From Pasteurellaceae bacterium RH1A (GTDB taxonomy: Bacteria > Pseudomonadota > Gammaproteobacteria > Enterobacterales > Pasteurellaceae), in assembly GCA_012221805.1 (NCBI GenBank), contig CP015195.1, positions 1,721,771 through 1,785,770 of the forward strand: 64,000 bases of DNA, in the 5' to 3' direction. Positions 28,388 through 39,030 of this stretch are shown in pieces. A program made the position numbers and the translations under genes. Under the pieces are notes generated by a model that saw only the letters and a list, made by a program, of their open reading frames with translations, was not told where the DNA came from and made no database searches. Position 1 is the first letter of the stretch, and each line of letters starts with the position of its first letter.

Positions 28388-29272
28388 ATGGCACACCGTC
28401 TTCAGGGGAGCATTGTTGCCCTTGTTACCCCAATGACCCACGGCGAAGTAAATTTTGACGATCTCAAAAACTTAGTCGAGTTCCACATCAAATCAGGCAC
28501 CCACGCCATCGTGTCGGTTGGCACCACGGGCGAAAACACCACCTTAAGCATTGATGAAAATGTGAAGGTCATCAAGAAGACCGTGGAATTTGCCGCAGGC
28601 CGTATTCCTGTTATCGCAGGCACAGGCTCTAACGCCACCAGCGAAGCTATTATTATGACCAAACTTTTGGCCAACAGCGGTGTTGCCGCCTGCTTGAGCG
28701 TGGTGCCTTACTATAACAAACCTACCCAAGAAGGCATGTACCAGCACTACAAGGCCATTGCCGAAAGCACCGACCTGCCACAAATTCTCTACAACGTGCC
28801 AAGCCGCACGGGCAGCGATCTCAAGCCTGAAACCATCGGCCGCTTATCTAAAATTCCAAACATCATCGGCGTGAAAGAAGCCACAGGCGATCTGAGCCGC
28901 TATGCCACCATCCGTGAATTGGCAGGCCAAGACTTCCTCTTCTTCAGCGGCGATGATGCAACAGGTTTGGAGTCTATGAAGCTGGGTGGAAACGGCGTGA
29001 TTTCTGTGACCAACAACCTGGCCGCAGCCGATATGGCCAAAATGTGCGAACTGGCCTTTGCTGGCAAGTTTGACGAAGCGGAAGCCATCAACCAACGCCT
29101 CATGGGTTTGCACCACAACCTCTTCTTAGAAGGCAACCCAATCCCAGTCAAATGGGCCGCCTACAAAATGGGCCTGATCTCCAGCCCAGAACTGCGCCTG
29201 CCGCTAACCACCTTCTCTGAAGAAAACCAACCAAAAGTCTTGGAAGCCTTAAAACAGGCGGGCTTGCTCTAA
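28388..29272 (+). CDS. dapA: 4-hydroxy-tetrahydrodipicolinate synthase
   Basis: Condenses pyruvate with aspartate semialdehyde, the first committed step of lysine and diaminopimelate synthesis. The 294-residue protein has the family start IVALVTPM, the GTTGE motif, [10 protein letters not shown] (catalytic Tyr at about 135) and the Schiff-base Lys at about 163 in IGVKEATGD. The ATG at 28388 follows ACAGGAG; the longer open frame upstream lacks family sequence. An inverted uptake-signal pair follows the gene. Confidence 0.96.
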   Translation: MAHRLQGSIVALVTPMTHGEVNFDDLKNLVEFHIKSGTHAIVSVGTTGENTTLSIDENVKVIKKTVEFAAGRIPVIAGTGSNATSEAIIMTKLLANSGVAACLSVVPYYNKPTQEGMYQHYKAIAESTDLPQILYNVPSRTGSDLKPETIGRLSKIPNIIGVKEATGDLSRYATIRELAGQDFLFFSGDDATGLESMKLGGNGVISVTNNLAAADMAKMCELAFAGKFDEAEAINQRLMGLHHNLFLEGNPIPVKWAAYKMGLISSPELRLPLTTFSEENQPKVLEALKQAGLL

Positions 29273-29281
29273 GCCCCTTGC

Positions 29282-29338
29282 ACAAGCGGTAAAATGGGGC
29301 AGATTTTTTGCAAATTTTGCCCCTCCTCCGACCGCTTA
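29282..29338 (+). terminator. Inverted uptake-signal pair downstream of dapA
   Basis: ACAAGCGGTAAAATGGGGCA faces TTTTGCCCCTCCTCCGACCGCTT around a T-rich loop. It could act as a terminator; the two ends contain the ACAAGCGGT and ACCGCTT cores. Confidence 0.55.
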
Positions 29339-29345
29339 ATTTTTA

Positions 29346-29361
29346 GCGAAAACGTTTGCCC
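29346..29361 (+). promoter_or_regulatory. Putative PurR operator upstream of guaB
   Basis: GCGAAAACGTTTGCCC matches 12 of 16 positions of the PurR consensus ACGCAAACGTTTGCGT and lies about 90 bases before the guaB ATG. guaBA repression by PurR is established in E. coli. Confidence 0.55.
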
Positions 29362-29426
29362 TTTCCATTTACAAAGGGCAAACTGATCTGTATAATCCGC
29401 TCGCAATTTTTCCCCTTTCATTTTAA

Positions 29427-30917
<1,491 letters not shown>

Positions 30918-30922
30918 AGCTA

Positions 30923-30969
30923 ACAAGCGGGCAGAATTTGCAGGTTTTTCACAAATTCTGCCCGCTTGT
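30923..30969 (+). terminator. Perfect uptake-signal hairpin after guaB
   Basis: ACAAGCGGGCAGAATTTG (30923-30940) pairs perfectly over 18 bp with CAAATTCTGCCCGCTTGT (30952-30969). It is an effective terminator candidate and would separate guaB from the downstream genes. Confidence 0.7.
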
Positions 30970-31055
30970 ATTATGGCCAACATATAATTAAAATAAACTA
31001 CATTGTGTTCCATGGCGTCACGATTTAGTCTAAACCTTACTTAGGAAATTACATA

Positions 31056-31580
31056 ATGAAAAAATTTGCTGAATTAGAAATTATCCAAACCCTATCTTGG
31101 GCAAAACTCTTCTCAGTATTGCTAGGTTTCTTAACGATTTACACATCTATTCTTTGGGCTATCTCTACTCGAGTATCAGACAATAGAGCCGATTATGTAA
31201 ATATGCGTTATCATGAACTTCAAAGCCTAGAAAACAAAATAAAAGAACTCGAAGAGCAAAATCAAGCACTTCGAGAACAACTACCAAATGAAAATGGTGA
31301 AGCTACTACAAAGATAAGCAATAGTTCAGAACAACCAGAGATCGCACAAGGCGGTACTTTTATTGATCCAAAAACAAATCTTATCGTTTCGGTTAGCTAT
31401 GTTCGTTCTGGATATATAGTAGCAGTTGTTACCTTACCAAATGGCGAGCAAATATCTAAAAATATATCTTTAGGACAAGATATTAAATTTGAAAATGGTA
31501 ATAAAAAATACCAAATGATTATTACTTCAACAGATCCCAAAGAAGGTATTACCAAGCTGTTAATACGAGAAATTAAATAA
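31056..31580 (+). CDS. Membrane-anchored coiled-coil protein of unknown function
   Basis: A 174-residue protein not recognised as a known family. One hydrophobic segment (about 15-37, WAKLFSVLLGFLTIYTSILWA) is followed by a coiled coil (about 50-75, MRYHELQSLENKIKELEEQN), a polar linker and a C-terminal beta-rich domain (about 95-174). A small N-terminal-anchored protein facing the periplasm is likely. Its AT-rich codon use differs from guaB and guaA, suggesting acquired DNA. It lies alone between the guaB terminator and the HAD gene. Confidence 0.6.
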   Translation: MKKFAELEIIQTLSWAKLFSVLLGFLTIYTSILWAISTRVSDNRADYVNMRYHELQSLENKIKELEEQNQALREQLPNENGEATTKISNSSEQPEIAQGGTFIDPKTNLIVSVSYVRSGYIVAVVTLPNGEQISKNISLGQDIKFENGNKKYQMIITSTDPKEGITKLLIREIK

Positions 31581-31683
31581 GAAATAAAAACGAATATTTA
31601 AACTCCAGCTTACCAAATACATCAGTCTTTTTGCGAAATCTTGACTTAAAAAGACCGCTTATTTTCAAAAATAAGGAAAACAA

Positions 31684-32355
31684 ATGCTACAAGCCATTAT
31701 CTTTGATATGGATGGCGTGATTGTTGATACCGAATATGTTGAGTTTGCCCTGCAAAAGCAATTTATTGAAAAGATCAAGGAACACGACCGCCCCATTACT
31801 CTTGAGGAGCAATCCCAAGTGGTGGGCAGGGGCTTGCAGGAAATTCCTGCCATTGTCAAAAAACTGAGCCAATCCCAATTAAGCTTAGAGGAAATCCGCC
31901 AGCGTTATTATGCCTTTTTCCAGGACTTGTTTAGCTCGGTCGATTATCTCAGTATTTTCCGCCAAGAGATTAAGCAAATTATCAACTTCGCCAAGCAGAA
32001 CCAGATTAAACTGGCAGTCGCCTCTTCTTCGGCCCTGTCTCACATTGACAATATTTTGACCACTTGCGGCATTAAGCAGGATTTTGATCTGATTGTCAGC
32101 GGCGAACAGTTTGAACGAAGCAAGCCTGATCCAACCATTTACCTCTACACCCTGGCTCAACTGGGCGTGGAAGCAGCTCATTCGGTCGCCATTGAAGATT
32201 CCTATTTCGGCATGCAGGCCGCCAAGGAAGCAGGATTGCAGGTGATTGGTTATGAAGAAAAACGCATGTTAATTGACCAATCCTTAGCCGATGAGATGGG
32301 CAAGGATATGCTGGAAATTTTGGCGATTGTTCAGCGTTTGCATGCTCATCAATAA
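31684..32355 (+). CDS. HAD-superfamily hydrolase, beta-phosphoglucomutase-like
   Basis: A 223-residue HAD phosphatase/mutase. Motif I is FDMDGVIVDTE (nucleophile Asp near residue 9), motif II is VASSS, the motif III Lys lies in RSKPDPTIY, and motif IV is IEDSYFG. A helical cap domain lies between motifs I and II. It acts on a small phosphorylated metabolite that cannot be predicted. It is 12 bases upstream of the DUF1016 gene and probably cotranscribed with it and guaA. Confidence 0.85.
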   Translation: MLQAIIFDMDGVIVDTEYVEFALQKQFIEKIKEHDRPITLEEQSQVVGRGLQEIPAIVKKLSQSQLSLEEIRQRYYAFFQDLFSSVDYLSIFRQEIKQIINFAKQNQIKLAVASSSALSHIDNILTTCGIKQDFDLIVSGEQFERSKPDPTIYLYTLAQLGVEAAHSVAIEDSYFGMQAAKEAGLQVIGYEEKRMLIDQSLADEMGKDMLEILAIVQRLHAHQ

Positions 32356-32367
32356 GGCTAATTACCT

Positions 32368-33441
32368 ATGGAAAATACGCTCTTTCAATCCGAATTTGAG
32401 GCCATTGTCAGCCTGATTCAAACATCTCGCGCCAATGCCCTGCGTGCTGTCAATGCCGAGCTGGTTAATCTTTATTGGAACGTGGGGGCTTATGTTAGTT
32501 TAAAGCTCCAAAATGCAGACTGGGGCGATGGGACGGTTGCGGAATTATCCAGATTTATTCGCTCAACCTATCCTGAAATTAAGGGGTTTGATAAATCGAA
32601 TATTCATAGAATGGTAAAATTCTATGAATATTATGCTTTAGAAGAATTTGTGGCGCCAGCGGTGCCACATTTAGCAAGCAATAAAACATCGCAAAATGTT
32701 GCCCCAGTGGTGCCACAATTTGTACCCCAAGATATTCGCCAAACCATTCTTGCTCAATTAAGCTGGTCTCATCACCGTCTCATTTTTGGTCGCTGCAAGA
32801 CCGATATTGAACGAGAATTTTATATTCGTCTAGCTATTAAGGAAAGATATAGCAAACGAGAGCTGGATCGGCAAATCTCCGCCAGCTATTACGAGCGTAC
32901 CATGTTGGGCAAGGCCCAGGCTAATTTATCGCCAGCCTTGCAGGAATTTAAGGCGGATGTCAGCCATATATTTAAGGATCGCTATATTTTTGATTTCCTT
33001 AATTTGCCAGAGCCTTATTCGGAAGATGATCTGCAAAAGGGCTTAGTCCAACAAATGAAAAACTTTATTCTAGAACTAGGCAGAGATTTTCTCTTTATGG
33101 GGCAAGAATATAAGTTGATGGTAGGCAATAGCGACTTTTATATTGACTTACTCTTTTACCACCGTGCCCTACAATGTCTGGTGGCTTTTGAGTTAAAAAC
33201 AGACAAATTTAGGCCTGAACACCTAGGGCAGCTTAATTTTTATTTAGAAGCCCTAGACCGTGACGTTAAGCGAGAAAATGAAAATCCGAGTATTGGCATT
33301 TTATTATGCAAGGATAAGGACAATGAGGTGGTAGAATATGCCCTTAGTCGTAATCTATCGCCTGCGATGGTGGCTGAATACCAAACACTTTTGCCTGATA
33401 AGGCAGTTTTACAACGTAAATTACACGAATTATTGCAATAA
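32368..33441 (+). CDS. DUF1016/YhcG family PDDEXK nuclease-domain protein
   Basis: A 357-residue protein of the YhcG family. The N-terminal DUF1016 domain (about 1-180) includes NLYWNVGAYVSLKL and SWSHHRLIFGR. The C-terminal PDDEXK nuclease fold carries the catalytic pattern D...ExK in DFYIDLLFYHRALQCLVAFELK. Related proteins occur next to restriction and defence genes but are not well characterised. A variable, low-complexity linker (VAPAVPH...VVPQFVPQ) interrupts the N-domain. It is set 27 bases before guaA, an unusual place. Confidence 0.85.
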   Translation: MENTLFQSEFEAIVSLIQTSRANALRAVNAELVNLYWNVGAYVSLKLQNADWGDGTVAELSRFIRSTYPEIKGFDKSNIHRMVKFYEYYALEEFVAPAVPHLASNKTSQNVAPVVPQFVPQDIRQTILAQLSWSHHRLIFGRCKTDIEREFYIRLAIKERYSKRELDRQISASYYERTMLGKAQANLSPALQEFKADVSHIFKDRYIFDFLNLPEPYSEDDLQKGLVQQMKNFILELGRDFLFMGQEYKLMVGNSDFYIDLLFYHRALQCLVAFELKTDKFRPEHLGQLNFYLEALDRDVKRENENPSIGILLCKDKDNEVVEYALSRNLSPAMVAEYQTLLPDKAVLQRKLHELLQ

Positions 33442-33468
33442 CTTTTTAGTAACCCTTAGAGACCCCAT

Positions 33469-35046
33469 ATGGAAAACATTCACAAACATAAAATCTTAAT
33501 TTTAGACTTCGGTTCACAATATACCCAACTTATCGCCCGTCGTGTGCGGGAAATTGGGGTTTATTGCGAGCTTTGGGCCTGGGATGTCACGGAAGAGCAA
33601 ATCCGTGAATTCAACCCAACAGGGATTATCCTTTCTGGTGGCCCTGAAAGTACCACCGAAAACAACAGCCCTCGTGCCCCTCAATATGTCTTTAACGCAG
33701 GCGTACCTGTGCTGGGCATTTGCTATGGTATGCAGACCATGGCCATGCAGTTGGGCGGTTTAACCGAAAATTCCGATCACCGTGAATTTGGTTATGCCTC
33801 GGTTGAATTGCCAACCATCGATCGCCTCTTTGCCAACCTCAACGACGATCAAACCGCCGTTGCCCTTGAGGCCAAATTAGACGTGTGGATGAGCCACGGC
33901 GACAAGGTTACCCGCCTGCCAGAAGGCTTCCAGATCACAGGTCAAACCCCAACCTGTCCGATTGCGGCTATGTCAGACGAAAGCCGCCGTTTCTATGGGG
34001 TACAGTTCCACCCAGAAGTGACCCATACCAAGAGCGGGGCGGAGTTGCTTAAAAACTTCGTGGTGCGTATTTGTGGCTGCGAAGCTATTTGGACCACGGA
34101 AAATATCATTGAAGATGCCGTTGCTCGTATCAAGGAACAAGTAGGCGATGATGAAGTAATTTTAGGCTTGTCAGGCGGCGTGGATTCTTCCGTGGTTGCC
34201 CTGCTCCTTCACCGTGCCATCGGCAAAAACCTCCACTGTGTCTTTGTGGACAACGGTTTACTCCGCCTCAACGAAGCCGATCAGGTTATGGATATGTTCG
34301 GCAATAAATTTGGCCTCAACATTACCCGTGTCAATGCCGAAGATCGCTTCCTCTCTGCCCTTGAAGGCGTGTCTGACCCTGAAGCCAAACGCAAGGTGAT
34401 CGGCAAAGTCTTTGTGGACGTTTTCGATGATGAAGCCCACAAATTACCTAACGTCAAATGGCTAGCCCAAGGCACCATTTACCCTGATGTGATTGAGTCT
34501 GCCGCCAGCAAAACAGGCAAGGCCCACGTGATTAAATCACACCACAACGTAGGCGGCTTGCCTGACTATATGAAGCTGGGCCTGGTTGAGCCACTGCGTG
34601 AACTCTTTAAGGATGAAGTGCGTAAACTCGGTCTAGCCCTAGGCCTGCCAAAAGATATGATCCAACGCCACCCATTCCCAGGCCCAGGCCTTGGTGTGCG
34701 GGTTTTAGGTGAAATCAAGAAAGAATACTGCGAATTGCTCCGCAAGGCAGATGCCATCTTTATTGATGAGCTGCACAAATCTGGCTGGTACTACAAGGTT
34801 ACCCAAGCCTTCACCGTCTTCCTGCCAGTTAAATCCGTTGGCGTAATGGGCGATGGCCGTAAATACGACTGGGTGGTTTCCTTGCGTGCAGTGGAAAGTA
34901 TCGACTTTATGACCGCCCACTGGGCACATCTGCCGTATGATCTCTTGGCCAAAGTGTCTAACCGTATTATCAACGAAGTCAATGGCATTTCCCGTGTGGT
35001 GTATGATGTATCGGGCAAACCACCAGCCACGATTGAATGGGAATAA
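33469..35046 (+). CDS. guaA: GMP synthase (glutamine-hydrolysing)
   Basis: Converts XMP to GMP using glutamine and ATP. The 525-residue protein has a class I glutamine amidotransferase domain ([10 protein letters not shown] with the nucleophile Cys, [10 protein letters not shown] with His/Glu), an ATP-pyrophosphatase domain ([13 protein letters not shown]) and the C-terminal dimerisation domain ending PPATIEWE. It follows the DUF1016 gene and is terminated by a clean hairpin. Confidence 0.97.
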   Translation: MENIHKHKILILDFGSQYTQLIARRVREIGVYCELWAWDVTEEQIREFNPTGIILSGGPESTTENNSPRAPQYVFNAGVPVLGICYGMQTMAMQLGGLTENSDHREFGYASVELPTIDRLFANLNDDQTAVALEAKLDVWMSHGDKVTRLPEGFQITGQTPTCPIAAMSDESRRFYGVQFHPEVTHTKSGAELLKNFVVRICGCEAIWTTENIIEDAVARIKEQVGDDEVILGLSGGVDSSVVALLLHRAIGKNLHCVFVDNGLLRLNEADQVMDMFGNKFGLNITRVNAEDRFLSALEGVSDPEAKRKVIGKVFVDVFDDEAHKLPNVKWLAQGTIYPDVIESAASKTGKAHVIKSHHNVGGLPDYMKLGLVEPLRELFKDEVRKLGLALGLPKDMIQRHPFPGPGLGVRVLGEIKKEYCELLRKADAIFIDELHKSGWYYKVTQAFTVFLPVKSVGVMGDGRKYDWVVSLRAVESIDFMTAHWAHLPYDLLAKVSNRIINEVNGISRVVYDVSGKPPATIEWE

Positions 35047-35080
35047 ACTTCCTATATTTTGATTCATTACATCATAGCTC

Positions 35081-35105
35081 AAAGCCCTGTATTTACAGGG
35101 CTTTT
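35081..35105 (+). terminator. Rho-independent terminator after guaA
   Basis: AAAGCCCTGT and ACAGGGCTTT form a 10-bp stem with loop ATTT, followed by TTCTATT. It lies 35 bases after the guaA stop. Confidence 0.8.
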
Positions 35106-35108
35106 CTA

Positions 35109-35139
35109 TTATATAGTCAGACGGTGTCTGACTATATAA
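35109..35139. promoter_or_regulatory. Perfect 14-bp palindrome of unknown role
   Basis: TTATATAGTCAGAC (35109-35122) and GTCTGACTATATAA (35126-35139) are exact inverted repeats with a 3-base centre, directly behind the guaA terminator. No T run follows on either strand, so it looks more like a protein-binding site or cruciform than a terminator. Confidence 0.4.
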
Positions 35140-35194
35140 AAATACAAAATCGCCTGCGGAGATCCGCAAGCAGTAAAAATAAACTTGTTTTTAA

Positions 35195-35233
35195 TAACGC
35201 CCTGCGTTAATATAAACATAACGCAATACGTTA
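35195..35233 (+). promoter_or_regulatory. Twin operator of the higBA promoter
   Basis: Two palindromes of the form TAACG-N5-CGTTA lie at 35195-35209 (TAACGCCCTGCGTTA) and 35219-35233 (TAACGCAATACGTTA), 24 bases apart centre to centre. They flank a -10 like sequence (AATATA or TATAAA, 35209-35216), with TTGTTT at 35185 as a possible -35. The arrangement fits HigA autorepression of the module. Confidence 0.7.
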
Positions 35234-35243
35234 AGGTTTGTTT

Positions 35244-35522
35244 ATGATTACAGGATTTAAGTGCCAAGACACCAAAAGGCTCTTTGATGGCCAGCGTGTC
35301 AAACGCTTCATTCAGATTGAGCGAGTAGCACTTAGGAAGCTGCAACAACTCAACGCGGCAACGGATTTAGCCTTTTTACGCATCCCACCAGGCAACCGCT
35401 TAGAAGCGCTAAGAGGTGACCGTGAAGGCCAATACAGTATTAGAATTAACGATCAGTGGCGTATCTGTTTTGTTTGGCAAAATGGCCACGCCCATAGCGT
35501 TGAAATTGTCGATTATCACTAG
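35244..35522 (+). CDS. higB: Type II toxin HigB (RelE/ParE-like mRNA interferase)
   Basis: A 92-residue RelE-fold toxin. HigB-type segments are TKRLFDGQRVKRF, FLRIPPGNRLEALRGDREGQYSIRINDQWRICFVW and the C-terminal VEIVDYH. Such toxins cleave mRNA on the ribosome. The ATG at 35244 gives MITGFK; a TTG two codons upstream is an alternative. The antitoxin gene follows 8 bases downstream, and the order toxin-antitoxin is that of higBA. Confidence 0.9.
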   Translation: MITGFKCQDTKRLFDGQRVKRFIQIERVALRKLQQLNAATDLAFLRIPPGNRLEALRGDREGQYSIRINDQWRICFVWQNGHAHSVEIVDYH

Positions 35523-35530
35523 GAGAACCT

Positions 35531-35830
35531 ATGAAAACCCGTGAAGTTCCTCTCGCCCACCCAGGCGAAATTCTCTTGGAGGATTGGCTAAAACCCTTAG
35601 AAATTAGCCAATATGCCCTAGCCAAGGCCATTGGTGTACCGCCAAGACGGATCAATGAAATTGTCAAAGGCAGACGAGCCATTACGCCTGATACAGCCTT
35701 GCGACTAGCCTCTTTCTTTGGTACAGATGCTCAAAGCTGGATCAACCTGCAAAGCCATTATGATTTGGAGATGACCCGCCAAGAAATTGCTCCGCAACTA
35801 TCCAACATCAGCGGCTTTGCTTTCGCTTAG
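35531..35830 (+). CDS. higA: Antitoxin HigA (XRE family)
   Basis: A 99-residue antitoxin with the family opener HPGEILLEDWLKPLEIS, an XRE helix-turn-helix (QYALAKAIGVPPRRINEIVKGRR, about 29-51) and the HigA-typical ASFFGTDAQSWINLQSHYDLE. It neutralises HigB and presumably binds the twin palindromes upstream. It is only distantly similar to the orphan HigA at 777-1070, so the two are unlikely to be duplicates. Confidence 0.9.
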   Translation: MKTREVPLAHPGEILLEDWLKPLEISQYALAKAIGVPPRRINEIVKGRRAITPDTALRLASFFGTDAQSWINLQSHYDLEMTRQEIAPQLSNISGFAFA

Positions 35831-35912
35831 ATTTAGCATAAAAGTTGCTATTCATGTTGCTCATAGACGCATTATTTATCAAGCATAGATAAAGGCCTGA
35901 AATGATAACCTT

Positions 35913-35940
35913 GCCCCTTGGTTAAACAAGGGGCTTTTTT
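35913..35940 (+). terminator. Rho-independent terminator after higBA / before pheA
   Basis: GCCCCTT and AAGGGGC form the stem with loop GGTTAAAC, followed by six T residues. It lies 75 bases upstream of pheA. A Phe-rich leader peptide was sought in front of it and not found, so a pheA attenuator role is not supported. Confidence 0.75.
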
Positions 35941-36013
35941 CTGCCCAAATCCTTTCTTAATCCTGTTTTTTGTTGTATCTTTCCTCCATTAACATTTATG
36001 TTTAAGGAAACCC

Positions 36014-37171
36014 ATGTCTTTAGATTTATCGGAAATTCGCCAGCGGATCACTCAGATTGACCGCCACCTCTTAAAACTCCTGTCTGAACGCCACCGTGTG
36101 GCCTATGATGTGGTACGGAGCAAGGAAATTACCCAAAAGCCCCTGCGGGATGTGCAGCGGGAAAAGGCCCTTTTACAGGAGCTGGTCAATTTTGCGGAAA
36201 GTGAGAACTATCAGCTTGATCCGCAATATATCACCGATATTTTCCAGCGCATCATCGAAGATTCAGTGCTAACCCAGCAGAAATACCTGCAAGAAAAACT
36301 CAATGAATTAAATGCTAATAGCGTCAAGGTAGCCTTCTTGGGTATGCGGGGTTCCTACTCGCACTTGGCTTCCCGTCAATTTACCAAACAATATCAGGAA
36401 TCCCTGATTGAGTTGAGCTGTGACTCCTTCAAGAGCGTACTGGATAAGGTTAGCACTGGCGAAGCTGATTATGGAGTGTTGCCACTAGAGAACACCACAT
36501 CAGGCTCCATCAATGATGTTTATGATCTCCTGCAACATACCGATTTAGCCATTGTGGGCGAGCTGGCCTACCCTATTAAGCATTGCGTGCTGGCCAATGG
36601 CGAGGTTGATCTCAATCAGGTCAATACCCTCTACAGCCACCCACAGGTAATTCAGCAATGTAGCCATTTTATTCAGGGGCTGAACAAGGTGCATATTGAA
36701 TATTGCGAAAGCAGCTCCCATGCCATGCAGTTGGTGGCCCGCCTCAACAAGCCCAACATTGTGGCCCTGGGCAATGAAGATGGTGGCAAGCTCTACGGCC
36801 TGGATGTGATCGAACGCAATATTGCCAACCAACCCAACAACATCACTCGCTTCTTGGTTTTCGCTAAGGAGGCCGTGAAAGTCTCGCCACAGGTACAAAC
36901 CAAAACCCTCCTGCTCATGACCACCAGCCAGCAGGCTGGTGCCTTGGTGGATGCCCTGATGGTCTTTAAGCAGCACGATATTCGCATGATGAAGCTGGAA
37001 TCCCGCCCTATTTATGGCAAGCCTTGGGAGGAGATGTTTTATGTGGAACTGGAGGCCAATATCCACCAGCCACAAATGCAGGCAGCCCTCTTGGATTTAG
37101 AAAAGGTGACCAGCTTTATGAAGGTGCTGGGCTGCTACCCAAGCGAAATTGTCGAGCCAGTTAAGCTCTAA
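36014..37171 (+). CDS. pheA: Bifunctional chorismate mutase / prephenate dehydratase (P-protein)
   Basis: Makes phenylpyruvate from chorismate for phenylalanine synthesis. The 385-residue protein has an N-terminal AroQ chorismate mutase helix bundle (about 1-95, [20 protein letters not shown]), a prephenate dehydratase domain (about 105-285, [33 protein letters not shown]) and a C-terminal ACT domain with [10 protein letters not shown] for feedback inhibition by phenylalanine. yrbG follows. Confidence 0.95.
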   Translation: MSLDLSEIRQRITQIDRHLLKLLSERHRVAYDVVRSKEITQKPLRDVQREKALLQELVNFAESENYQLDPQYITDIFQRIIEDSVLTQQKYLQEKLNELNANSVKVAFLGMRGSYSHLASRQFTKQYQESLIELSCDSFKSVLDKVSTGEADYGVLPLENTTSGSINDVYDLLQHTDLAIVGELAYPIKHCVLANGEVDLNQVNTLYSHPQVIQQCSHFIQGLNKVHIEYCESSSHAMQLVARLNKPNIVALGNEDGGKLYGLDVIERNIANQPNNITRFLVFAKEAVKVSPQVQTKTLLLMTTSQQAGALVDALMVFKQHDIRMMKLESRPIYGKPWEEMFYVELEANIHQPQMQAALLDLEKVTSFMKVLGCYPSEIVEPVKL

Positions 37172-37252
37172 TTTGCAAAAAAGTGGGGATTTTAGCCCGC
37201 TTGTTAAAACAAAATATAGGGCATTTTTGCCTTCTCAATTTTAGGAGTTTTC

Positions 37253-38215
37253 ATGTTATTACCCATTCTCGCCATTCTGGGCGGTTTATTGATTTTAATT
37301 TGGTCGGCAGACCGTTTTGTCGATGGCGCCGCAGGCGCCGCCAGCCATTTTGGCATGCCCCAGTTGTTAATCGGTATTGTGATTATCGGCTTCGGCACCT
37401 CCGCCCCTGAAATGATCGTATCGGCCTTTGCTGCCCTTAATGATAACCCAGGGATTGCCCTGGGCAATGCTTATGGCTCCAATATCACCAATATTGCCCT
37501 TATTTTAGGCTTAACCGCCCTTATTCTGCCCCTGGCGGTCAATTCCCAAGTCCTGAAGCAAGAATTACCCATGCTCATTTTAGTCACAGCCCTTTCTGCC
37601 TTTCTTATTATCGATGGTGATGTCAGCCATTTAGATGCTTGGGTCTTACTGGGCGTTTTCTTTGTTTATATGGGCTGGACCATTTGGGCGGGCTTGCGTA
37701 ATCGAGAGGATAGCCTGGCCCATGATGTTGATGAGGAATTGCAAGACAAGGCCGCCATGCCACTGGGCAAGGCCTTGATGTGGATTATCATTGGATTGGC
37801 CCTGCTCATGGGCAGTTCGCAGTTGCTGGTTTGGGGGGCAGTAGAAATCGCCCATTACTTCGGCGTGAGTGATTTGGTTATTGGTTTAACCATCGTGGCG
37901 GTGGGAACCTCCTTGCCTGAACTGGCTTCTTCCATTGCGGCAGCCCGTAAAAATGAAGTGGATTTAGCCGTGGGCAATATCATCGGCTCCAACCTCTTTA
38001 ATACCTTGGCCGTGGTGGGGATTGCAGGCGCCATCTCGCCTATCCAGGCTGGGCCAGAAGTCTTTAACCGTGATATGTTGGTTATGTCTGCCTTAACCCT
38101 ATTATTATTGATCTTTGGCTTGGGCAAGAAGGGAGAAATTAACCGTATTCAAGGTTTCATTTTCTTATTAGCCTATATTGGCTACAATTTCTACCTCTTT
38201 AAAACGGCGATTTAA
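37253..38215 (+). CDS. yrbG: Calcium/sodium antiporter YrbG (CaCA family)
   Basis: A 320-residue inner-membrane antiporter with ten or so helices and the two inverted alpha-repeats of the CaCA family: GFGTSAPEMIVSAFAALNDN with GNAYGSNITNIALILG, and VAVGTSLPELASSIAAARKN with GNIIGSNLFNTLAVVG. The acidic residues in these repeats bind cations. A bidirectional hairpin separates it from the convergent gmhA. Confidence 0.93.
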   Translation: MLLPILAILGGLLILIWSADRFVDGAAGAASHFGMPQLLIGIVIIGFGTSAPEMIVSAFAALNDNPGIALGNAYGSNITNIALILGLTALILPLAVNSQVLKQELPMLILVTALSAFLIIDGDVSHLDAWVLLGVFFVYMGWTIWAGLRNREDSLAHDVDEELQDKAAMPLGKALMWIIIGLALLMGSSQLLVWGAVEIAHYFGVSDLVIGLTIVAVGTSLPELASSIAAARKNEVDLAVGNIIGSNLFNTLAVVGIAGAISPIQAGPEVFNRDMLVMSALTLLLLIFGLGKKGEINRIQGFIFLLAYIGYNFYLFKTAI

Positions 38216-38221
38216 GCCTGC

Positions 38222-38256
38222 AAATGCGGTCAAAATACGCTGTTTTGACCGCATTT
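38222..38256. terminator. Bidirectional terminator between yrbG and gmhA
   Basis: AAATGCGGTCAAAA pairs perfectly with TTTTGACCGCATTT (14 bp, 7-nt loop). It serves two convergent genes. The AAATGCGGT end is one base off the H. influenzae-type uptake core rather than the Apl type seen elsewhere. Confidence 0.75.
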
Positions 38257-38268
38257 TATAGATAGCCC

Positions 38269-38856
38269 TTACTGATCCGCTTTGGCCATTTCAAACTCAA
38301 TCAACATCATCAAAATATGGATAACCTTGATGTGAATTTCTTGGGTGCGGTCAGCATAACGGAAATGCGGCACACGGATTTCCACATCCGCCAGGCCAGC
38401 CATCTTCCCGCCATCCTTGCCTGTGAGGGCAATCACCTTCATGCCCTTGGCCTTGGCCGCTTCAATGGCATTGAGCACATTTTTAGAATTGCCTGAAGTG
38501 GATAAGCCAAACAGCACATCGCCCTTCTGGCCAACGCCTTCGATATAACGAGAGAAAACATAGTCATAGCCGAAATCGTTGCTAACACAGCTGAGATGGC
38601 TAACATCTGAAATGGCAATGGCTGGGTAGGCTGGGCGATTTTCACGGTAGCGGCCGGTTAGCTCTTCAGCAAAGTGCATGGCATCGCAATGCGAGCCGCC
38701 ATTACCACAAGACAGCACCTTACCGCCTTGTTTAAAGCTATTGGCAATCAAGAGGGCGGCCTCTTGAATCAGGGCAATATTCTTTTCATCAGACATAAAT
38801 TTGTCTAAGACATCTGCTGCTTCTTGCAGCTCGGCTTTGATTTGATCTAAATACAT
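38269..38856 (-). CDS. gmhA: Phosphoheptose isomerase (sedoheptulose 7-phosphate isomerase)
   Basis: Converts sedoheptulose 7-phosphate to D-glycero-D-manno-heptose 7-phosphate for the LPS inner core. The 195-residue SIS-domain protein has [36 protein letters not shown] and the C-terminal [15 protein letters not shown] with metal-binding His/Glu residues. TAAGGA precedes the ATG. Confidence 0.95.
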   Translation of the reverse strand: MYLDQIKAELQEAADVLDKFMSDEKNIALIQEAALLIANSFKQGGKVLSCGNGGSHCDAMHFAEELTGRYRENRPAYPAIAISDVSHLSCVSNDFGYDYVFSRYIEGVGQKGDVLFGLSTSGNSKNVLNAIEAAKAKGMKVIALTGKDGGKMAGLADVEIRVPHFRYADRTQEIHIKVIHILMMLIEFEMAKADQ

Positions 38857-39030
38857 TGTGAGTCCTTATATAAGGGGTTAAACGCAGGCCAAGTCTAGTT
38901 TATTCTGCCGCCAATGTAAAATTTTTTACACTGATTACTTATTTTAATGAAATAAATTAAAATAACTTTTCAAATCTCAAAAAATCATTACAATGCACAG
39001 GTTTTCGAGATTATGTAACATAACACAAAA

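Noticed and set aside
35831..36013. Possible pheA attenuator
   Set aside because: A terminator hairpin is present, but no Phe-rich leader peptide or alternative antiterminator was found; it most likely ends higBA.
38915..38930. TGTAAAATTTTTTACA resembling a TyrR box
   Set aside because: The half sites are 4 rather than 6 bases apart and the neighbouring genes (gmhA, AGCS symporter) are not known TyrR targets.
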